Position numbers and translations under genes: made by a program. From Vogesella indigofera (GTDB taxonomy: Bacteria; Pseudomonadota; Gammaproteobacteria; Burkholderiales; Chromobacteriaceae), in the NCBI RefSeq assembly GCF_003633895.1, contig NZ_RBID01000014.1, positions 62,001-126,000 of the forward strand: a DNA stretch of 64,000 bases, in the 5' to 3' direction. Below are positions 53,421 to 62,800 of the stretch, one piece after another. How positions within the stretch are numbered: position 1 is the stretch's first letter; each line of letters opens with the position of its first letter. Under the pieces are notes generated by a model. It was given only the letters and a program-made list of their open reading frames with translations, was not told the DNA's origin and searched no databases.

Positions 53421-54407
53421 ATGACAGCCAACTCCCTGCACCCCTTTTCGCGCCTGACCCCGGATTTCCTGCTCGATGCGGTGGAAAGCCTCGGCCTGCG
53501 CTGCGACGGCCGCCTGCTGGCGCTGAACAGCTACGAAAATCGCGTCTACCAGATCGGCATCGAGGACGGCACGCCGCTGGTGGCGAAGTTCTACCGCCCG
53601 GAGCGCTGGAGCGACGCGCAGATCCAGGAGGAGCACGACTTCGCCGCCGAGCTGGCCGCGCGCGACATCCCGGTGGTGACGGCGCTGGCCTTCGGCGGCC
53701 GCACGCTGCACCACTACCAGGATTTCCGCCTCGCGCTGTTCCCGCGCCGCGGCGGCCACGCGCCGGAGCTGGACGACGCGGACACCCTCGCCTGGCTGGG
53801 GCGCTTCCTCGGCCGCCTGCACGCGCACGGCGCGGTGGCGCCCTACCACTTGCGGCCAACCCTGGACCTCGACAGCTATGGCGAGGCCTCGCTGCGTTGC
53901 GTGCAGGAACAGGCGCAGCTGCCCTACGACCTGGCCACCCCTTACGAGCAGGCGGCACGACAGGCGTTGGACGAGGTGCGCCGCGCCTTCGACCGCGCCG
54001 GCGACATCAGCTGGCGCCGCGTGCACGGCGACTGTCACGTCGGCAACATCCTGTGGACGCAGGAGGGGCCGCACTTCGTCGATCTCGACGACAGCTGCAT
54101 GGCACCGGCGCTGCAGGACTTGTGGATGCTGCTCAGCGGCGACCGCGCGCAGCAACAGGCGCAGCTGCTGGAGCTGATCGTCGGCTACGAGGACTTCTGC
54201 GATTTCGACCGCCGCGAGCTGCACCTGCTGGAAGCGCTGCGCACGCTGCGCCTGCTGCACTACAGCGCGTGGCTGACGCGGCGGCGCGAGGATCCGGCCT
54301 TTGTCGTCGCCTTTCCGTGGTTCGATACCGCGCAGTACTGGCAGGAGCGCATTGTCGAACTGCAACAGCAGCTGGAGGCGATGCGAGAAGCCCCGCTCTG
54401 CGTCTGA
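53421..54407 (+). CDS. srkA: Stress response serine/threonine protein kinase SrkA (YihE)
   Basis: A 328-residue kinase of the aminoglycoside-phosphotransferase-like fold. ALNSYENRVYQIGIEDGTPLVAKFYRPERW (about 31-60) is the N-lobe, with the catalytic HGDCHVGNILW (about 203-213) and the metal Asp in FVDLDDSCMAP (about 219). It is implicated in countering stress-induced cell death in E. coli. The start MTANSLHPFSRLTPD (53421) fits the family. An unusual feature is the -10 box ending 7 bp before ATG and no Shine-Dalgarno, suggesting a leaderless message. Confidence 0.93.
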   Translation: MTANSLHPFSRLTPDFLLDAVESLGLRCDGRLLALNSYENRVYQIGIEDGTPLVAKFYRPERWSDAQIQEEHDFAAELAARDIPVVTALAFGGRTLHHYQDFRLALFPRRGGHAPELDDADTLAWLGRFLGRLHAHGAVAPYHLRPTLDLDSYGEASLRCVQEQAQLPYDLATPYEQAARQALDEVRRAFDRAGDISWRRVHGDCHVGNILWTQEGPHFVDLDDSCMAPALQDLWMLLSGDRAQQQAQLLELIVGYEDFCDFDRRELHLLEALRTLRLLHYSAWLTRRREDPAFVVAFPWFDTAQYWQERIVELQQQLEAMREAPLCV

Positions 54408-54553
54408 GAACCTGTTCACGATCTGCTGCGCGTCGTGAAACGTGACGCGGTGAGTACGGCTTCGGTAGGCTTGTTTATATTTCAGCCAGGCGCCGCTTCC
54501 TCAGCTGTTTTCATCTTGTCTCGCGTGAGCGTGCGAGATCGTGAACACGTTCT
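54407..54553. mobile_element. MITE-like element, copy A
   Basis: The 147-bp element is bounded by 18-bp inverted ends, AGAACCTGTTCACGATCT and AGATCGTGAACACGTTCT (17 of 18 pair). It starts at the last base of the srkA stop. Its right half shares CGCCGCTTCCTC, CTTGTCTCGCGTGAGC and GCGAGATCGT with copy B at 61071-61221. No ORF lies inside. Confidence 0.8.
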
Positions 54554-54733
54554 GAACCCGCCCTCCGGCGGGTTTTTTTGACCCCGGAATGGCCGCGGTC
54601 GCGCACGGTTGCGGCACGGCTTGCTGCACTGCGGGACAGGGCGTGTTTTTTGCGGCGCGGCGGCTTGCATTTCTGTAGCAGATCAGGCAAGAATCATCGT
54701 TCGACATCCAAAACCCTATCAAGAAAACATAAC
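54408..54733. other. Intergenic region between srkA and lysC
   Basis: 326 bp made up of the MITE-like element, a strong terminator (54555-54579) and roughly 150 bp of lysC leader/promoter sequence. No small gene was recognised. Confidence 0.6.
54555..54579 (+). terminator. Intrinsic terminator after srkA
   Basis: The 8-bp stem AACCCGCC / GGCGGGTT with CTCC loop is followed by seven T; it sits directly after the MITE-like element. Confidence 0.9.
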
Positions 54734-55966
54734 ATGGCACTTATCGTACAAAAGTACGGCGGTACCTCGATGGGCTCCCCGGAGCGCATCAAGAACGTGG
54801 CCCGCCGTGTCGCCAAATGGAAAGCCCAGGGACATGATGTGGTGGTTGTCGTATCCGCCATGAGCGGGGAAACCAACCGCCTGATCGCATTGGCCAAGGA
54901 AATCCAGGATCAGCCCGATCCGCGCGAACTCGATGTAATCATCTCTACCGGCGAACAGGTCACCATCGGCCTCTTGTCCATGGCGCTGAAGGAAATCGGC
55001 GTCGAGGCCAAGAGTTACTGCGGCTGGCAGGTGCGTGTCGTTACCGACAGCGCCTTCAACAAGGCCCGCATCCAGTCGATTGACGAAGCCGCGATGCGTG
55101 GCGACTTGGGCGAAGGCCGCGTGGTCGTTGTTGCCGGCTTCCAGGGCATCGACGAGCAGGGCAACCTCACCACGCTGGGCCGTGGCGGCTCCGACACCTC
55201 CGCGGTGGCACTGGCGGCGGCACTGAAGGCCGACGAATGCCAGATCTACACCGACGTGGACGGGGTTTACACCACCGACCCGCGCGTGGTGCCGGAAGCG
55301 CGCCGCCTGAAGACCATCACCTTCGAAGAGATGATCGAGATGGCGTCGCTGGGTTCCAAGATCCTGCAGATCCGCTCGGTGGAGTTCGCCGGCAAGTACA
55401 AGGTACGCCTGCGCGTGCTCTCCAGCTTTGAAGACGAGGGCGAGGGCACACTGATTACGTTTGAGGAAGATGAGAATATGGAAAAGGCCGTAGTTGCCGG
55501 TATCGCGTTCGACCGTAACGAAGCACGCATCAACGTCAAGGGCGTGCCGGACAAGCCGGGCATCGCCTACCAGATCCTGGGCCCGATCGCCGATGCCAAC
55601 GTTGAAGTCGACATGATCATCCAGAACGTCGGCGAAAACGGCACCACCGATTTCTCCTTCACCGTGCCGCGCGGCGAGTTCCCGCGCACCATGGGCGTGC
55701 TGCGCGACGTGCAGACCCACATCGGCGCCGCCAAGATCGACGCCGACGACAAGGTGGCCAAGGTGTCCATCGTCGGTGTCGGCATGCGCTCGCACTGCGG
55801 CATCGCCTCCACCATGTTCCGCACCCTGGCGGAAGAGGGCATCAACATCCAGATGATCTCCACTTCCGAGATCAAGGTGTCGGTGCTGATCGACGAGAAG
55901 TATCTGGAGCTGGCGGTGCGCGTGTTGCACAAGGCCTTCGGTCTGGACCAGGCAATTGCCAATTAA
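54734..55966 (+). CDS. lysC: Aspartate kinase (aspartokinase, LysC type with internal beta start)
   Basis: A 410-residue aspartokinase. Catalytic KYGGTSMG is at about residues 7-14. FQGIDEQGNLTTLGRGGSDTSAVALA and the ATP-site YTDVDGVYTTDPR follow. Two ACT domains (about 265-335 and 345-405) give lysine/threonine feedback. It commits aspartate to lysine, methionine and threonine. An in-frame ATG at 55478 (residue 249) preceded by GAGGAAG could start an ACT-only beta subunit, as in Bacillus and Corynebacterium enzymes. It contains no copy of the recurrent 10-mer. Three tRNA genes follow. Confidence 0.96.
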   Translation: MALIVQKYGGTSMGSPERIKNVARRVAKWKAQGHDVVVVVSAMSGETNRLIALAKEIQDQPDPRELDVIISTGEQVTIGLLSMALKEIGVEAKSYCGWQVRVVTDSAFNKARIQSIDEAAMRGDLGEGRVVVVAGFQGIDEQGNLTTLGRGGSDTSAVALAAALKADECQIYTDVDGVYTTDPRVVPEARRLKTITFEEMIEMASLGSKILQIRSVEFAGKYKVRLRVLSSFEDEGEGTLITFEEDENMEKAVVAGIAFDRNEARINVKGVPDKPGIAYQILGPIADANVEVDMIIQNVGENGTTDFSFTVPRGEFPRTMGVLRDVQTHIGAAKIDADDKVAKVSIVGVGMRSHCGIASTMFRTLAEEGINIQMISTSEIKVSVLIDEKYLELAVRVLHKAFGLDQAIAN

Positions 55967-56023
55967 TTGGCACTAAAGCTTGACAGCAGGCGCCTTCGTT
56001 AGTATTATGGCGCCTCGCTTGAC

Positions 56024-56117
56024 GGAGAAATGGCCGAGAGGTCGAAGGCACTTCCCTGCTAAGGAAGCATACGGGCTTAAACCTGTATCGAGGGTTCGAA
56101 TCCCTCTTTCTCCGCCA
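56024..56117 (+). tRNA. tRNA-Ser (anticodon GCT)
   Basis: A 94-nt class II tRNA with a long variable arm. The acceptor GGAGAAA pairs with TTTCTCC, and the anticodon loop is CTGCTAA in stem CTTCC/GGAAG. CCA is encoded. Confidence 0.96.
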
Positions 56118-56122
56118 GCACT

Positions 56123-56199
56123 GCACCCGTAGCTCAGTTGGATAGAGTATTTGGCTACGAACCAAAGGGTCGGGCGTTCGAATCGCTCCGGGTGCACCA
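56123..56199 (+). tRNA. tRNA-Arg (anticodon ACG)
   Basis: A 77-nt tRNA; acceptor GCACCCG/CGGGTGC, anticodon loop CTACGAA in stem TTTGG/CCAAA, encoded CCA. A34 would be edited to inosine by TadA. Confidence 0.96.
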
Positions 56200-56201
56200 C
56201 A

Positions 56202-56276
56202 GTCCCTATAGTTTAGCGGTTAGAACACTGCCCTTTCACGGCGGCGGCCGGGGTTCGATTCCCCGTGGGGACGCCA
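56202..56276 (+). tRNA. tRNA-Glu (anticodon TTC)
   Basis: Acceptor GTCCCTA/TGGGGAC, anticodon loop CTTTCAC in stem CTGCC/GGCGG, encoded CCA. It is the last of three tandem tRNAs and is followed by a terminator. Confidence 0.96.
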
Positions 56277-56286
56277 GGATTCAAGC

Positions 56287-56320
56287 AAAAACACCACCTT
56301 CGGGTGGTGTTTTTGTTTTG
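56287..56320 (+). terminator. Intrinsic terminator of the tRNA cluster
   Basis: The stem AAACACCACC / GGTGGTGTTT with the stable TTCG tetraloop is followed by a T-rich tract. Confidence 0.92.
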
Positions 56321-56347
56321 TCTGCCGCCGGCGTGTGCCGGCCGCAA

Positions 56348-56376
56348 AAAAGCCCACCGCAGCGCGGTGGGCTTTT
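56348..56376 (-). terminator. Intrinsic terminator of the DUF1615 gene
   Basis: The 13-bp stem AAAAGCCCACCGC / GCGGTGGGCTTTT with AGC loop has a T-run on the minus strand, just after the stop. Confidence 0.9.
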
Positions 56377-56381
56377 GCCGT

Positions 56382-57599
56382 TTATAGCGGGCTGCGCTTC
56401 AGGCAGTTGTCGTAGCGCCAGCCGACGCGTTTGGCAAACCACTCGGTGGTCAGCTTGCGCGTGATCTTCGGGCTGTTCAGCCGGATCTGCGGAAACGCCT
56501 CGCGCGCCACCTTGCGGCCCAGCTGCTGGTCGGCCAGCGCCATCACCTTCTGGTACAGCGCGCTCTGGCTGAAGCTGCTGTTCTTTTCCTGTTTCAGGTC
56601 GCGCAGGATGGCGCTGTCGCTCAACCCCAGGCGCTGGCTCATCTGGTACAGCGCACGCTCGGTGCTGCTGGCCTCGCCGGAGGGCAGGCCGTCGCGGTAG
56701 CGCAGCAGGTCGCCGTCCGGCGCCAGCTGGCGCCCGCTCAGCTGCGCTACCGCGAGCTGGAAGGCGGCGTTGCGGCTGGAGTAGCGACCGGCGTTGAAAT
56801 CGGCGAAGCGGTACACCATGTCGCGGTAGCCGGCCGGGTAGTGCAGCAGGTTGGCGGTGCCGAAGTAGATGCCGCCGCGGCGGCTGAACACCTCGTCACG
56901 CAGGCTGCCCTGGTAGCGGTAGGGATAGGGCCAGGCGCGGATGTGGCCCTGGGCGAAATCGACGCTGACCTGCATGGTGCCGGCGGTGCGGATCGGGTTC
57001 TTCATGCCCACCGGCAGGCCGAGCTTGCCGGCCTCGGCCGCCATGTCCTCGAACAGGTCGTTCATCTGCCGCTCGGTGCGCAGGCTGTCGATGCGCGACT
57101 TGTAGCTCTCGCCGGTCGGCGACGGTTTCAGCAGCGCCGCCTTCACTAGCGGCAGCGGGATGTGGTAACCGGCGACCTTTTCCTCGATCTTGTTCCACAC
57201 GATGGCCGGCAGGCCCGGCACCACCGGGTCGGCCTGGAAGGTCGATTCCTGCTCGATCACCGCGATCACCGCGCAGAAGTTCTCCGCCGTCGGCGGCAGC
57301 TGCAGCGCGCCGATGGCGTTGACGATGTCGTCGCGCCAGCCGCTGCGCGGCTTGACGTAGGTCGGCAGCAGCTTATCCAGCAGCTGCGCCGGCGGCAGGG
57401 TCGCCTTTTTCGGTGGCACCACGCTGGGCGGGATGCTCGGGGTGATTACCGGCGTGGTGGCAACCGGCGCCGAGGCCGGCTCGGCCAGGCCGTCCTGCTG
57501 GCTTAGCAGCGGGAACGGCGTGGCCACCGGGGTCGGGGTGTGGCTGGCGCAGCCGCCCAGCAGCGACAGCAGGACAACAGGGAAAAACAGCGATCTCAT
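56382..57599 (-). CDS. DUF1615 family lipoprotein
   Basis: A 405-residue lipoprotein with signal peptide and lipobox LLGGC (Cys17), then a Pro/Thr-rich linker (about 20-70). The conserved domain begins at LPTYVKPRSGWRDDIVNAIGALQLPPTAENFCAVIAVIEQESTFQADP (about 80-126). IEQESTFQ and the later GTMQVSVDFA resemble a lysozyme/transglycosylase-like active region (Glu near 117), an inference. The family function is not established. The start at 57599 gives a good signal sequence. Confidence 0.86.
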   Translation of the reverse strand: MRSLFFPVVLLSLLGGCASHTPTPVATPFPLLSQQDGLAEPASAPVATTPVITPSIPPSVVPPKKATLPPAQLLDKLLPTYVKPRSGWRDDIVNAIGALQLPPTAENFCAVIAVIEQESTFQADPVVPGLPAIVWNKIEEKVAGYHIPLPLVKAALLKPSPTGESYKSRIDSLRTERQMNDLFEDMAAEAGKLGLPVGMKNPIRTAGTMQVSVDFAQGHIRAWPYPYRYQGSLRDEVFSRRGGIYFGTANLLHYPAGYRDMVYRFADFNAGRYSSRNAAFQLAVAQLSGRQLAPDGDLLRYRDGLPSGEASSTERALYQMSQRLGLSDSAILRDLKQEKNSSFSQSALYQKVMALADQQLGRKVAREAFPQIRLNSPKITRKLTTEWFAKRVGWRYDNCLKRSPL

Positions 57600-57654
57600 G
57601 GCACGGTGTTCCGCTAATCGGCAAAGGGCAGATTCTAGCGTAACTGCCCGCCGT

Positions 57655-58404
57655 TCAGTCGACGCTGTCGGCGTACTGGAAGCGGTTGAGGATCTGCTGG
57701 TACAGGCCGTTGCCGTTGAGCGTGGCCAGCCCGCGGTTGAAGCGGTCGCGCAGCGCGGCAGAGCGGAAGGCGACGCGGTAGGGCAGCTTCTCGAACAGCA
57801 GGTGGTAGCTGACCGGCTGCACCACCTCGCGGAAGTCGCTGACCACGCGCTGGTTCATGTACTTGAAGATGCGCTGGTCGGCGACCACCACGTCGATCAG
57901 GTGGCGGTACAGCAGCCGGTTCTGGTCGACCTGGTTGCCGGTCTCGCCGTAGCGCGGATTGTTCGCCGCCATGCGCGCGAACTCGGCGCCCAGGTACTGA
58001 GTCGCCAGCGGAAAGGCGGAGATGCTGTACTTGCCCAGCTCGGCCACCTCGCGCAGCTGCAGGTTGCGGCTGCGCAGGGTGACGGCGACATCCTCGTAGT
58101 AGACGTAGGGCTCGGAATAGGCCGCCTTCAGCCCGGAATCGGGGCGGATGGTGGCAATGGCGTCGATGCGCGGGTTTTTCAGCGCCAGCGGCAGCCGCTT
58201 CTGCGCCATGAACACCGGCTGCATGCCCAGCCCCTCGGCGCGCAATGCCTCGCGGATGATCTCCACCTCGATACCGGATGCCTGCTGCGGCATCACGTAC
58301 GGCTCCAGCGATTCGCCGAAGGCGACGTTCAGCACCTGCGCTGCGGCCAACGTTGGATACAGGCTCAACAGCACGGCGGGCAGCAGACGGTAATGACGGC
58401 TCAT
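57655..58404 (-). CDS. Periplasmic substrate-binding protein, amino-acid (SBP_bac_3) type
   Basis: A 249-residue secreted protein; the signal peptide MSRHYRLLPAVLLSLYPTLAAA is followed by a type II binding fold starting VLNVAFGESLEPYVMPQQASGIEVEIIREALRAEGL. The stretch PRIDAIATIRPDSGLKAAYSEPYVYYEDVAVTL is typical of polar amino-acid binding proteins. No transporter genes are adjacent, so it may be a stand-alone sensor-like or orphan protein. The start at 58404 has AGGA 8 nt upstream; ATG at 58413 is possible. A recurrent-word copy at 58341-58353 lies in the signal region. Confidence 0.82.
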   Translation of the reverse strand: MSRHYRLLPAVLLSLYPTLAAAQVLNVAFGESLEPYVMPQQASGIEVEIIREALRAEGLGMQPVFMAQKRLPLALKNPRIDAIATIRPDSGLKAAYSEPYVYYEDVAVTLRSRNLQLREVAELGKYSISAFPLATQYLGAEFARMAANNPRYGETGNQVDQNRLLYRHLIDVVVADQRIFKYMNQRVVSDFREVVQPVSYHLLFEKLPYRVAFRSAALRDRFNRGLATLNGNGLYQQILNRFQYADSVD

Positions 58405-58682
58405 GGGGTGCATCCTGGACTAGGTAATGACATTTGCCTGAGTGATTGGCCGCGTCAATTGTCGCCGCCGCTTTCATGCTACACCTTCTGCCCGCAAGGT
58501 GAACGGCCGGCACTGGCCGCCGCCGGCAGAACAGCCTGTTCTGCCACCACCCGGGCGCTGCAAAAGCCGTAACTTTTTTATGGGTATTGCAACGCTATGT
58601 CAATGAAAAAAAAGCCTTTTTCAGGTGAAAGCCGCGCCGCTTTCTGGCACAATGCGCGGTCTTACACGGAATACCTGCCACG

Positions 58683-60980
58683 ATGACGCTTCCTGCCGCA
58701 CCACAACCGATCAACAGTTACCGCAAATACTGGGCGCAACGCTTCGGCACCGCGCCGTTCCTGCCGATGAGCCGCGCCGAGATGGACGAGCTGGGCTGGG
58801 ATTCCTGCGACATCATCATTGTCAGCGGCGACTGCTACATCGACCATCCGAGCTTCGGCATGGCGCTGATCGGACGGCTGCTGGAGGCGCAGGGCTTCCG
58901 CGTCGGCATCATCGCGCAGCCGGACTGGAACAGCGCCGACGCCTTCCGCGAGCTGGGCAAGCCCAACCTGTTCTTCGGCGTCACCGCCGGCAACATGGAC
59001 TCGATGATCAACCGCTACACCGCCGATCGCCGCCCGCGCTCCGACGACGCCTACACCCCGCACGCCGAGGCCAACAAGCGCCCGGACCGCGCGGTGACGG
59101 TGTACGCGCAGCGCTGCCGCGAGGCCTATCCCGGCGTCGGCGTGATGATCGGCAGCATCGAGGCATCGTTGCGCCGCATCGCCCACTACGACTACTGGAG
59201 CGAGAAGGTGCGCCCGTCGGTGCTGGTGAACTCCAAGGCCGACATCCTGCTGTACGGCAACGCCGAGCGCGCGCTGGTGGAAATCGCCCACCGCGCCTCG
59301 CGCGGCGAGAAGCTGTCCGAGATGCGCGACATCCGCGGTACCGCCTTCGTGGTGCCGCACGGCTGGCTGCCGGACGAAGAATGGCAGGAGATGGACTCCA
59401 GCGTGGTCGACGTGCCGGGCAAGGTCGATGTCCACCTCAACCCGTACGAAGAGATTCCGGAACAGGCGGCCAAGGCCACCGCCGGCAACGATGCGGCCAA
59501 ACCGCAGGTGATCCGCATCGAGTCGCGCGAGGAGCGCCTGGCCAAGCGCCGCGCCGAACGCGCCAAGACCGTGATCCGCATCCCGTCCTACGAGGCAGTG
59601 GCGCATGATCCGGTACTGTACGCACACGCCAGCCGCACCCTGCACCTGGAATCCAACCCCGGCAACGCCCGCGCGCTGGTGCAGGGCCACGGCACGCGCG
59701 ACGTGTGGCTGACGCCGCCACCGATCCCGCTGACCACCGAGGAAATGGACTTCGTGTTCGGCGCGCCCTACGCCCGCAATCCGCACCCGAGCTATGGCGA
59801 CGCGCACATCCCGGCGTGGGAGATGATCAAGTACTCGGTCAACATCATGCGCGGCTGTTTCGGCGGCTGTACCTTCTGCTCGATCACCGAGCACGAAGGC
59901 CGCATCATCCAGAGCCGCTCGGAAGAGTCGATCCTGAAAGAGATCGAGGAAATCCGCGACAAGACGCCGGGCTTCACCGGCCACATCTCCGATCTGGGCG
60001 GCCCGACCGCCAACATGTACCGCCTCAGCTGCAAGGACCCGAAGATCGAGCGTTCCTGTCGCAAGCTGTCCTGTGTCTATCCCGACGTGTGCGAGAACCT
60101 CGGCACCGACCACGGCCCGCTGATCCAGCTGTACCGCAAGGCGCGCGCGCTGCCGGGCATCAAGAAGATCAACATCCAGTCCGGCCTGCGCTACGACCTG
60201 GCGGTGAAATCGCCGGAGTACATCAAGGAGCTGGTGCAGCACCACGTCGGCGGCTACCTGAAGATCGCGCCGGAACACACCGAAGAAGGCCCGCTGTCCA
60301 AGATGATGAAGCCGGGCATGGGCGCCTACGACAAGTTCAAGGAGCTGTTCGAGCGCTTCAGCCGCCAAGCCGGCAAGGAACAGTACCTGATCCCGTACTT
60401 CATCGCCGCCCACCCGGGCACCAGCGACGAAGACATGGTCAACCTGGCGCTGTGGCTGAAGAAGAACAACTTCCGCCTCGACCAGGTGCAGACCTTCACC
60501 CCGACGCCGATGGCGATGGCCACCACCATGTGGCACACCCGCCGCAACCCGCTGAAGCGCCTGTCCCGCAGCTCGGAAAAGGTGGATGTGGTGCGCGACG
60601 GCTACCGCCGCAAGCTGCACAAGGCGCTGCTGCGCTACCACCACCCGGACAACTGGCAGATCATCTACGAGGCGCTGATCGACATGGGGCGTGGCGACCT
60701 GATCGGCCACAGCAAGCAGTGCCTGATCCCGCCGACACCGCCGGGCGACAAGGCCGCCGCCGCGCGCCACCGTTTCGGTCAGCAGCCGCTGGGCCGTGGC
60801 AAGCCGCAGGGCCAGCGCGCCCCGGCCGGCAGCCCGCGTGGCAGTGGCAAGACCTTCACCGCCAGCGCCAAACCGGCCGCCACCAAGGCGCCAGCCGGCA
60901 AACCCGCCGCCGCCAAGCCCAACACCGGTCGTGGCGGTGGTGGCGCCAAACCGGGCAGCAAGGTTGGCCGCAGCCGTTAA
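58683..60980 (+). CDS. YgiQ family radical SAM protein
   Basis: A 765-residue protein. A UPF0313-type N-terminal cobalamin-binding-like region ([34 protein letters not shown], about 42-75) precedes a radical SAM domain with CFGGCTFCS (about 396-404) holding the three cluster cysteines. The enzymatic role is unknown in this family. The last 75 residues are a basic Gly/Pro/Ala/Lys tail, and the final codons coincide with an exact recurrent-word copy (KVGRSR then stop). ATG at 58683 as in homologues; terminator follows. Confidence 0.92.
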   Translation: MTLPAAPQPINSYRKYWAQRFGTAPFLPMSRAEMDELGWDSCDIIIVSGDCYIDHPSFGMALIGRLLEAQGFRVGIIAQPDWNSADAFRELGKPNLFFGVTAGNMDSMINRYTADRRPRSDDAYTPHAEANKRPDRAVTVYAQRCREAYPGVGVMIGSIEASLRRIAHYDYWSEKVRPSVLVNSKADILLYGNAERALVEIAHRASRGEKLSEMRDIRGTAFVVPHGWLPDEEWQEMDSSVVDVPGKVDVHLNPYEEIPEQAAKATAGNDAAKPQVIRIESREERLAKRRAERAKTVIRIPSYEAVAHDPVLYAHASRTLHLESNPGNARALVQGHGTRDVWLTPPPIPLTTEEMDFVFGAPYARNPHPSYGDAHIPAWEMIKYSVNIMRGCFGGCTFCSITEHEGRIIQSRSEESILKEIEEIRDKTPGFTGHISDLGGPTANMYRLSCKDPKIERSCRKLSCVYPDVCENLGTDHGPLIQLYRKARALPGIKKINIQSGLRYDLAVKSPEYIKELVQHHVGGYLKIAPEHTEEGPLSKMMKPGMGAYDKFKELFERFSRQAGKEQYLIPYFIAAHPGTSDEDMVNLALWLKKNNFRLDQVQTFTPTPMAMATTMWHTRRNPLKRLSRSSEKVDVVRDGYRRKLHKALLRYHHPDNWQIIYEALIDMGRGDLIGHSKQCLIPPTPPGDKAAAARHRFGQQPLGRGKPQGQRAPAGSPRGSGKTFTASAKPAATKAPAGKPAAAKPNTGRGGGGAKPGSKVGRSR

Positions 60981-60989
60981 CCGATAGTC

Positions 60990-61013
60990 AGCCGCCCTCC
61001 GGGGCGGCTTTTT
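60990..61013 (+). terminator. Intrinsic terminator of the ygiQ-like gene
   Basis: The 8-bp stem AGCCGCCC / GGGCGGCT with TCCG loop is followed by TTTT. Confidence 0.88.
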
Positions 61014-61070
61014 GCTGCCGCGCACGGCGCACCTTGCCGCCGCGGCGCGGTCGAACCCCCATCAGTCTTG

Positions 61071-61221
61071 GAACCTGTTTACGATCTGCTGCCACTGATA
61101 TCAATGGGGCGATACGGTGTTAAAAACGCCTTCGGCATGTTGGTTTATCTCCGGATAAACGCCGCTTCCTCCGCCGTTTTTGCCTTGTCTCGCGTGAGCT
61201 CGCGAGATCGTAAACAGGTTT
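61071..61221. mobile_element. MITE-like element, copy B
   Basis: The 151-bp element has inverted ends GAACCTGTTTACGATCT and AGATCGTAAACAGGTTT (16 of 17 pair), matching copy A with C-to-T changes that are mirrored in the other end. Internal motifs CGCCGCTTCCTC and CTTGTCTCGCGTGAGC are shared. It lies between the ygiQ-like terminator and selO, ending 21 bp before the selO ATG. Confidence 0.8.
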
Positions 61222-61242
61222 TTATAGCCAGAAAGCCAGATC

Positions 61243-62718
61243 ATGCCCCTCATCGCCTTCGATAACAGCTACGCCCGCGACCTGCCGCAACACGCGGTGC
61301 CATGGCAACCGGCCATCCCGCCGCAACCGCAGCTGCTGTACTGGAACGCCGCGCTGGCACAGGAACTGGGGCTGGATAGCGCGACAGTCGCACCGGAAAC
61401 GCTGGCTGCCCAGTTTTCCGGCGCGGTGCTGCCGGACGGTGCGCAGCCGATCGCGCAGGCCTACGCCGGCCACCAGTTCGGTGGCTACTCGCCGACGCTG
61501 GGCGACGGCCGCGCACTGCTGCTGGGCGAGGTAATCGACCGCTGCGGCCAACGTCGTGACCTCGCTTTCAAGGGCAGCGGCCGCACCCCGTTCTCGCGTC
61601 GCGGCGACGGCAAGGCGGCGGTAGGGCCGATGCTGCGCGAGCTGATCATCGGCGAGGCGATGCAGGCGCTGGCCATTCCCACCACCCGCGCGCTGGCGGT
61701 AGTGGCCACCGGCGAGACCGTGTCGCGCGAACGGCCTCTGCCCGGCGCGGTGCTGACCCGCGTCGCTGCCAGCCACCTGCGCGTCGGCACCTTCGAATAC
61801 TTCGCCAACGGCGAGGACGAGGACGCGCTGCAGCAACTGGCCGACTACGCCATCCGCCGCCACGATCCGGCGCTGCTGGGTGCGGCCAACCCTTATCTTG
61901 CCTTCCTCGACGCGGTGTGCCGGCGCCAGGCGCGGCTGATTGCCCAGTGGATGCACGCCGGCTTCATCCACGGCGTGATGAACACCGACAACATGACCAT
62001 CAGCGGCGAAACCATCGACTACGGCCCGTGCGCGTTCATGGACGCCTATGACCCGGCCACCGTGTTCAGCTCCATCGACGAGCGCGGCCGCTACGCCTAC
62101 GGCAACCAGCCCGCCATCGCGCAGTGGAACCTGGCGCGGCTGGCGGAAACGCTGCTGCCGCTGCTGGACGCCGAATCGCAGCAACAGGCCGTGGCGCAGG
62201 CCACCGACGTCATCCACCGCTTTGTCGATCATTACCGCGAACAGTGGCTGGCGCAGGCGCGGCGCAAGCTCGGCCTCTACACGGCAGAGGACGACGACCA
62301 GCAGCTGGCAGACGACTGGCTGGCGCTGCTGCAGGCACAGAAGGCGGACTTCACCCTTTGCTGGCGCTACCTTGCCGACGCGGTGGATGGCGACGGTTCA
62401 AGGTTGGCCGCACAGTTTGCCGATCCGGCCGCGTTGCAGCCGTGGCTGGCGCGCTGGCAGCAACGCCTCGCCGCCGAGCCGCAAGCCGCCGCCGTGCGCG
62501 CCAGCGCGATGCGCGCACTCAATCCGCTGTACATCGCGCGCAATCATCTGGTGGAAGAAGCGCTGGCCGCCGCCAGCGAACACGGCGACATGAGCCTGAC
62601 GCTGCGCCTGCTGGACGTGCTGGCCGACCCGTTCACCGAACGTGACGGGCGGGAGCGCTACGCGCTGCCGGCGGCGCCGGAGCTGGCGGCCGGTTACCGC
62701 ACCTTCTGCGGCACGTGA
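61243..62718 (+). CDS. selO: Protein adenylyltransferase SelO (YdiU)
   Basis: A 491-residue pseudokinase-fold AMPylase. AQAYAGHQFGGYSPTLGDGRALLLGEV (about 71-98), DLAFKGSGRTPFSRRGDGKAAVGPMLRE (about 105-132), and HGVMNTDNMTISGETIDYGPCAFMD (about 244-267) are family signatures. The C-terminus is FCGT, with Cys in the place of the selenocysteine of eukaryotic SelO. It transfers AMP to hydroxyl residues of target proteins and supports oxidative-stress resistance. Four in-frame recurrent-word cores occur or nearly so (61542, 61881, 62400). The MITE end is just upstream and could supply promoter sequence. Confidence 0.93.
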   Translation: MPLIAFDNSYARDLPQHAVPWQPAIPPQPQLLYWNAALAQELGLDSATVAPETLAAQFSGAVLPDGAQPIAQAYAGHQFGGYSPTLGDGRALLLGEVIDRCGQRRDLAFKGSGRTPFSRRGDGKAAVGPMLRELIIGEAMQALAIPTTRALAVVATGETVSRERPLPGAVLTRVAASHLRVGTFEYFANGEDEDALQQLADYAIRRHDPALLGAANPYLAFLDAVCRRQARLIAQWMHAGFIHGVMNTDNMTISGETIDYGPCAFMDAYDPATVFSSIDERGRYAYGNQPAIAQWNLARLAETLLPLLDAESQQQAVAQATDVIHRFVDHYREQWLAQARRKLGLYTAEDDDQQLADDWLALLQAQKADFTLCWRYLADAVDGDGSRLAAQFADPAALQPWLARWQQRLAAEPQAAAVRASAMRALNPLYIARNHLVEEALAAASEHGDMSLTLRLLDVLADPFTERDGRERYALPAAPELAAGYRTFCGT

Positions 62719-62761
62719 CCTTGGCCGGATAACTCCTGTTGATCTGATCAATGAAGGAATG

Positions 62762-62800
62762 AAGGTTGGCCGCAAACCATGACGGTTTGCGGCCAACCTT
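62762..62800. repeat. Inverted pair of DUS-like words forming a 17-bp hairpin after selO
   Basis: AAGGTTGGCCGCAAACC (62762-62778) and its perfect complement (62784-62800) flank the loop ATGAC, 43 bp after the selO stop. It is the best candidate terminator of selO, with only TT after the stem. Confidence 0.93.

Noticed and set aside
51700-54560. An insertion sequence associated with the AACCTGTTC repeats.
   Set aside because: No transposase-like frame is present; the copies are about 150 bp and non-coding, so they are listed as MITE-like.
58640-58660. TGGCAC near 58647 considered as a sigma54 -24 element.
   Set aside because: No TTGC follows at the required spacing.
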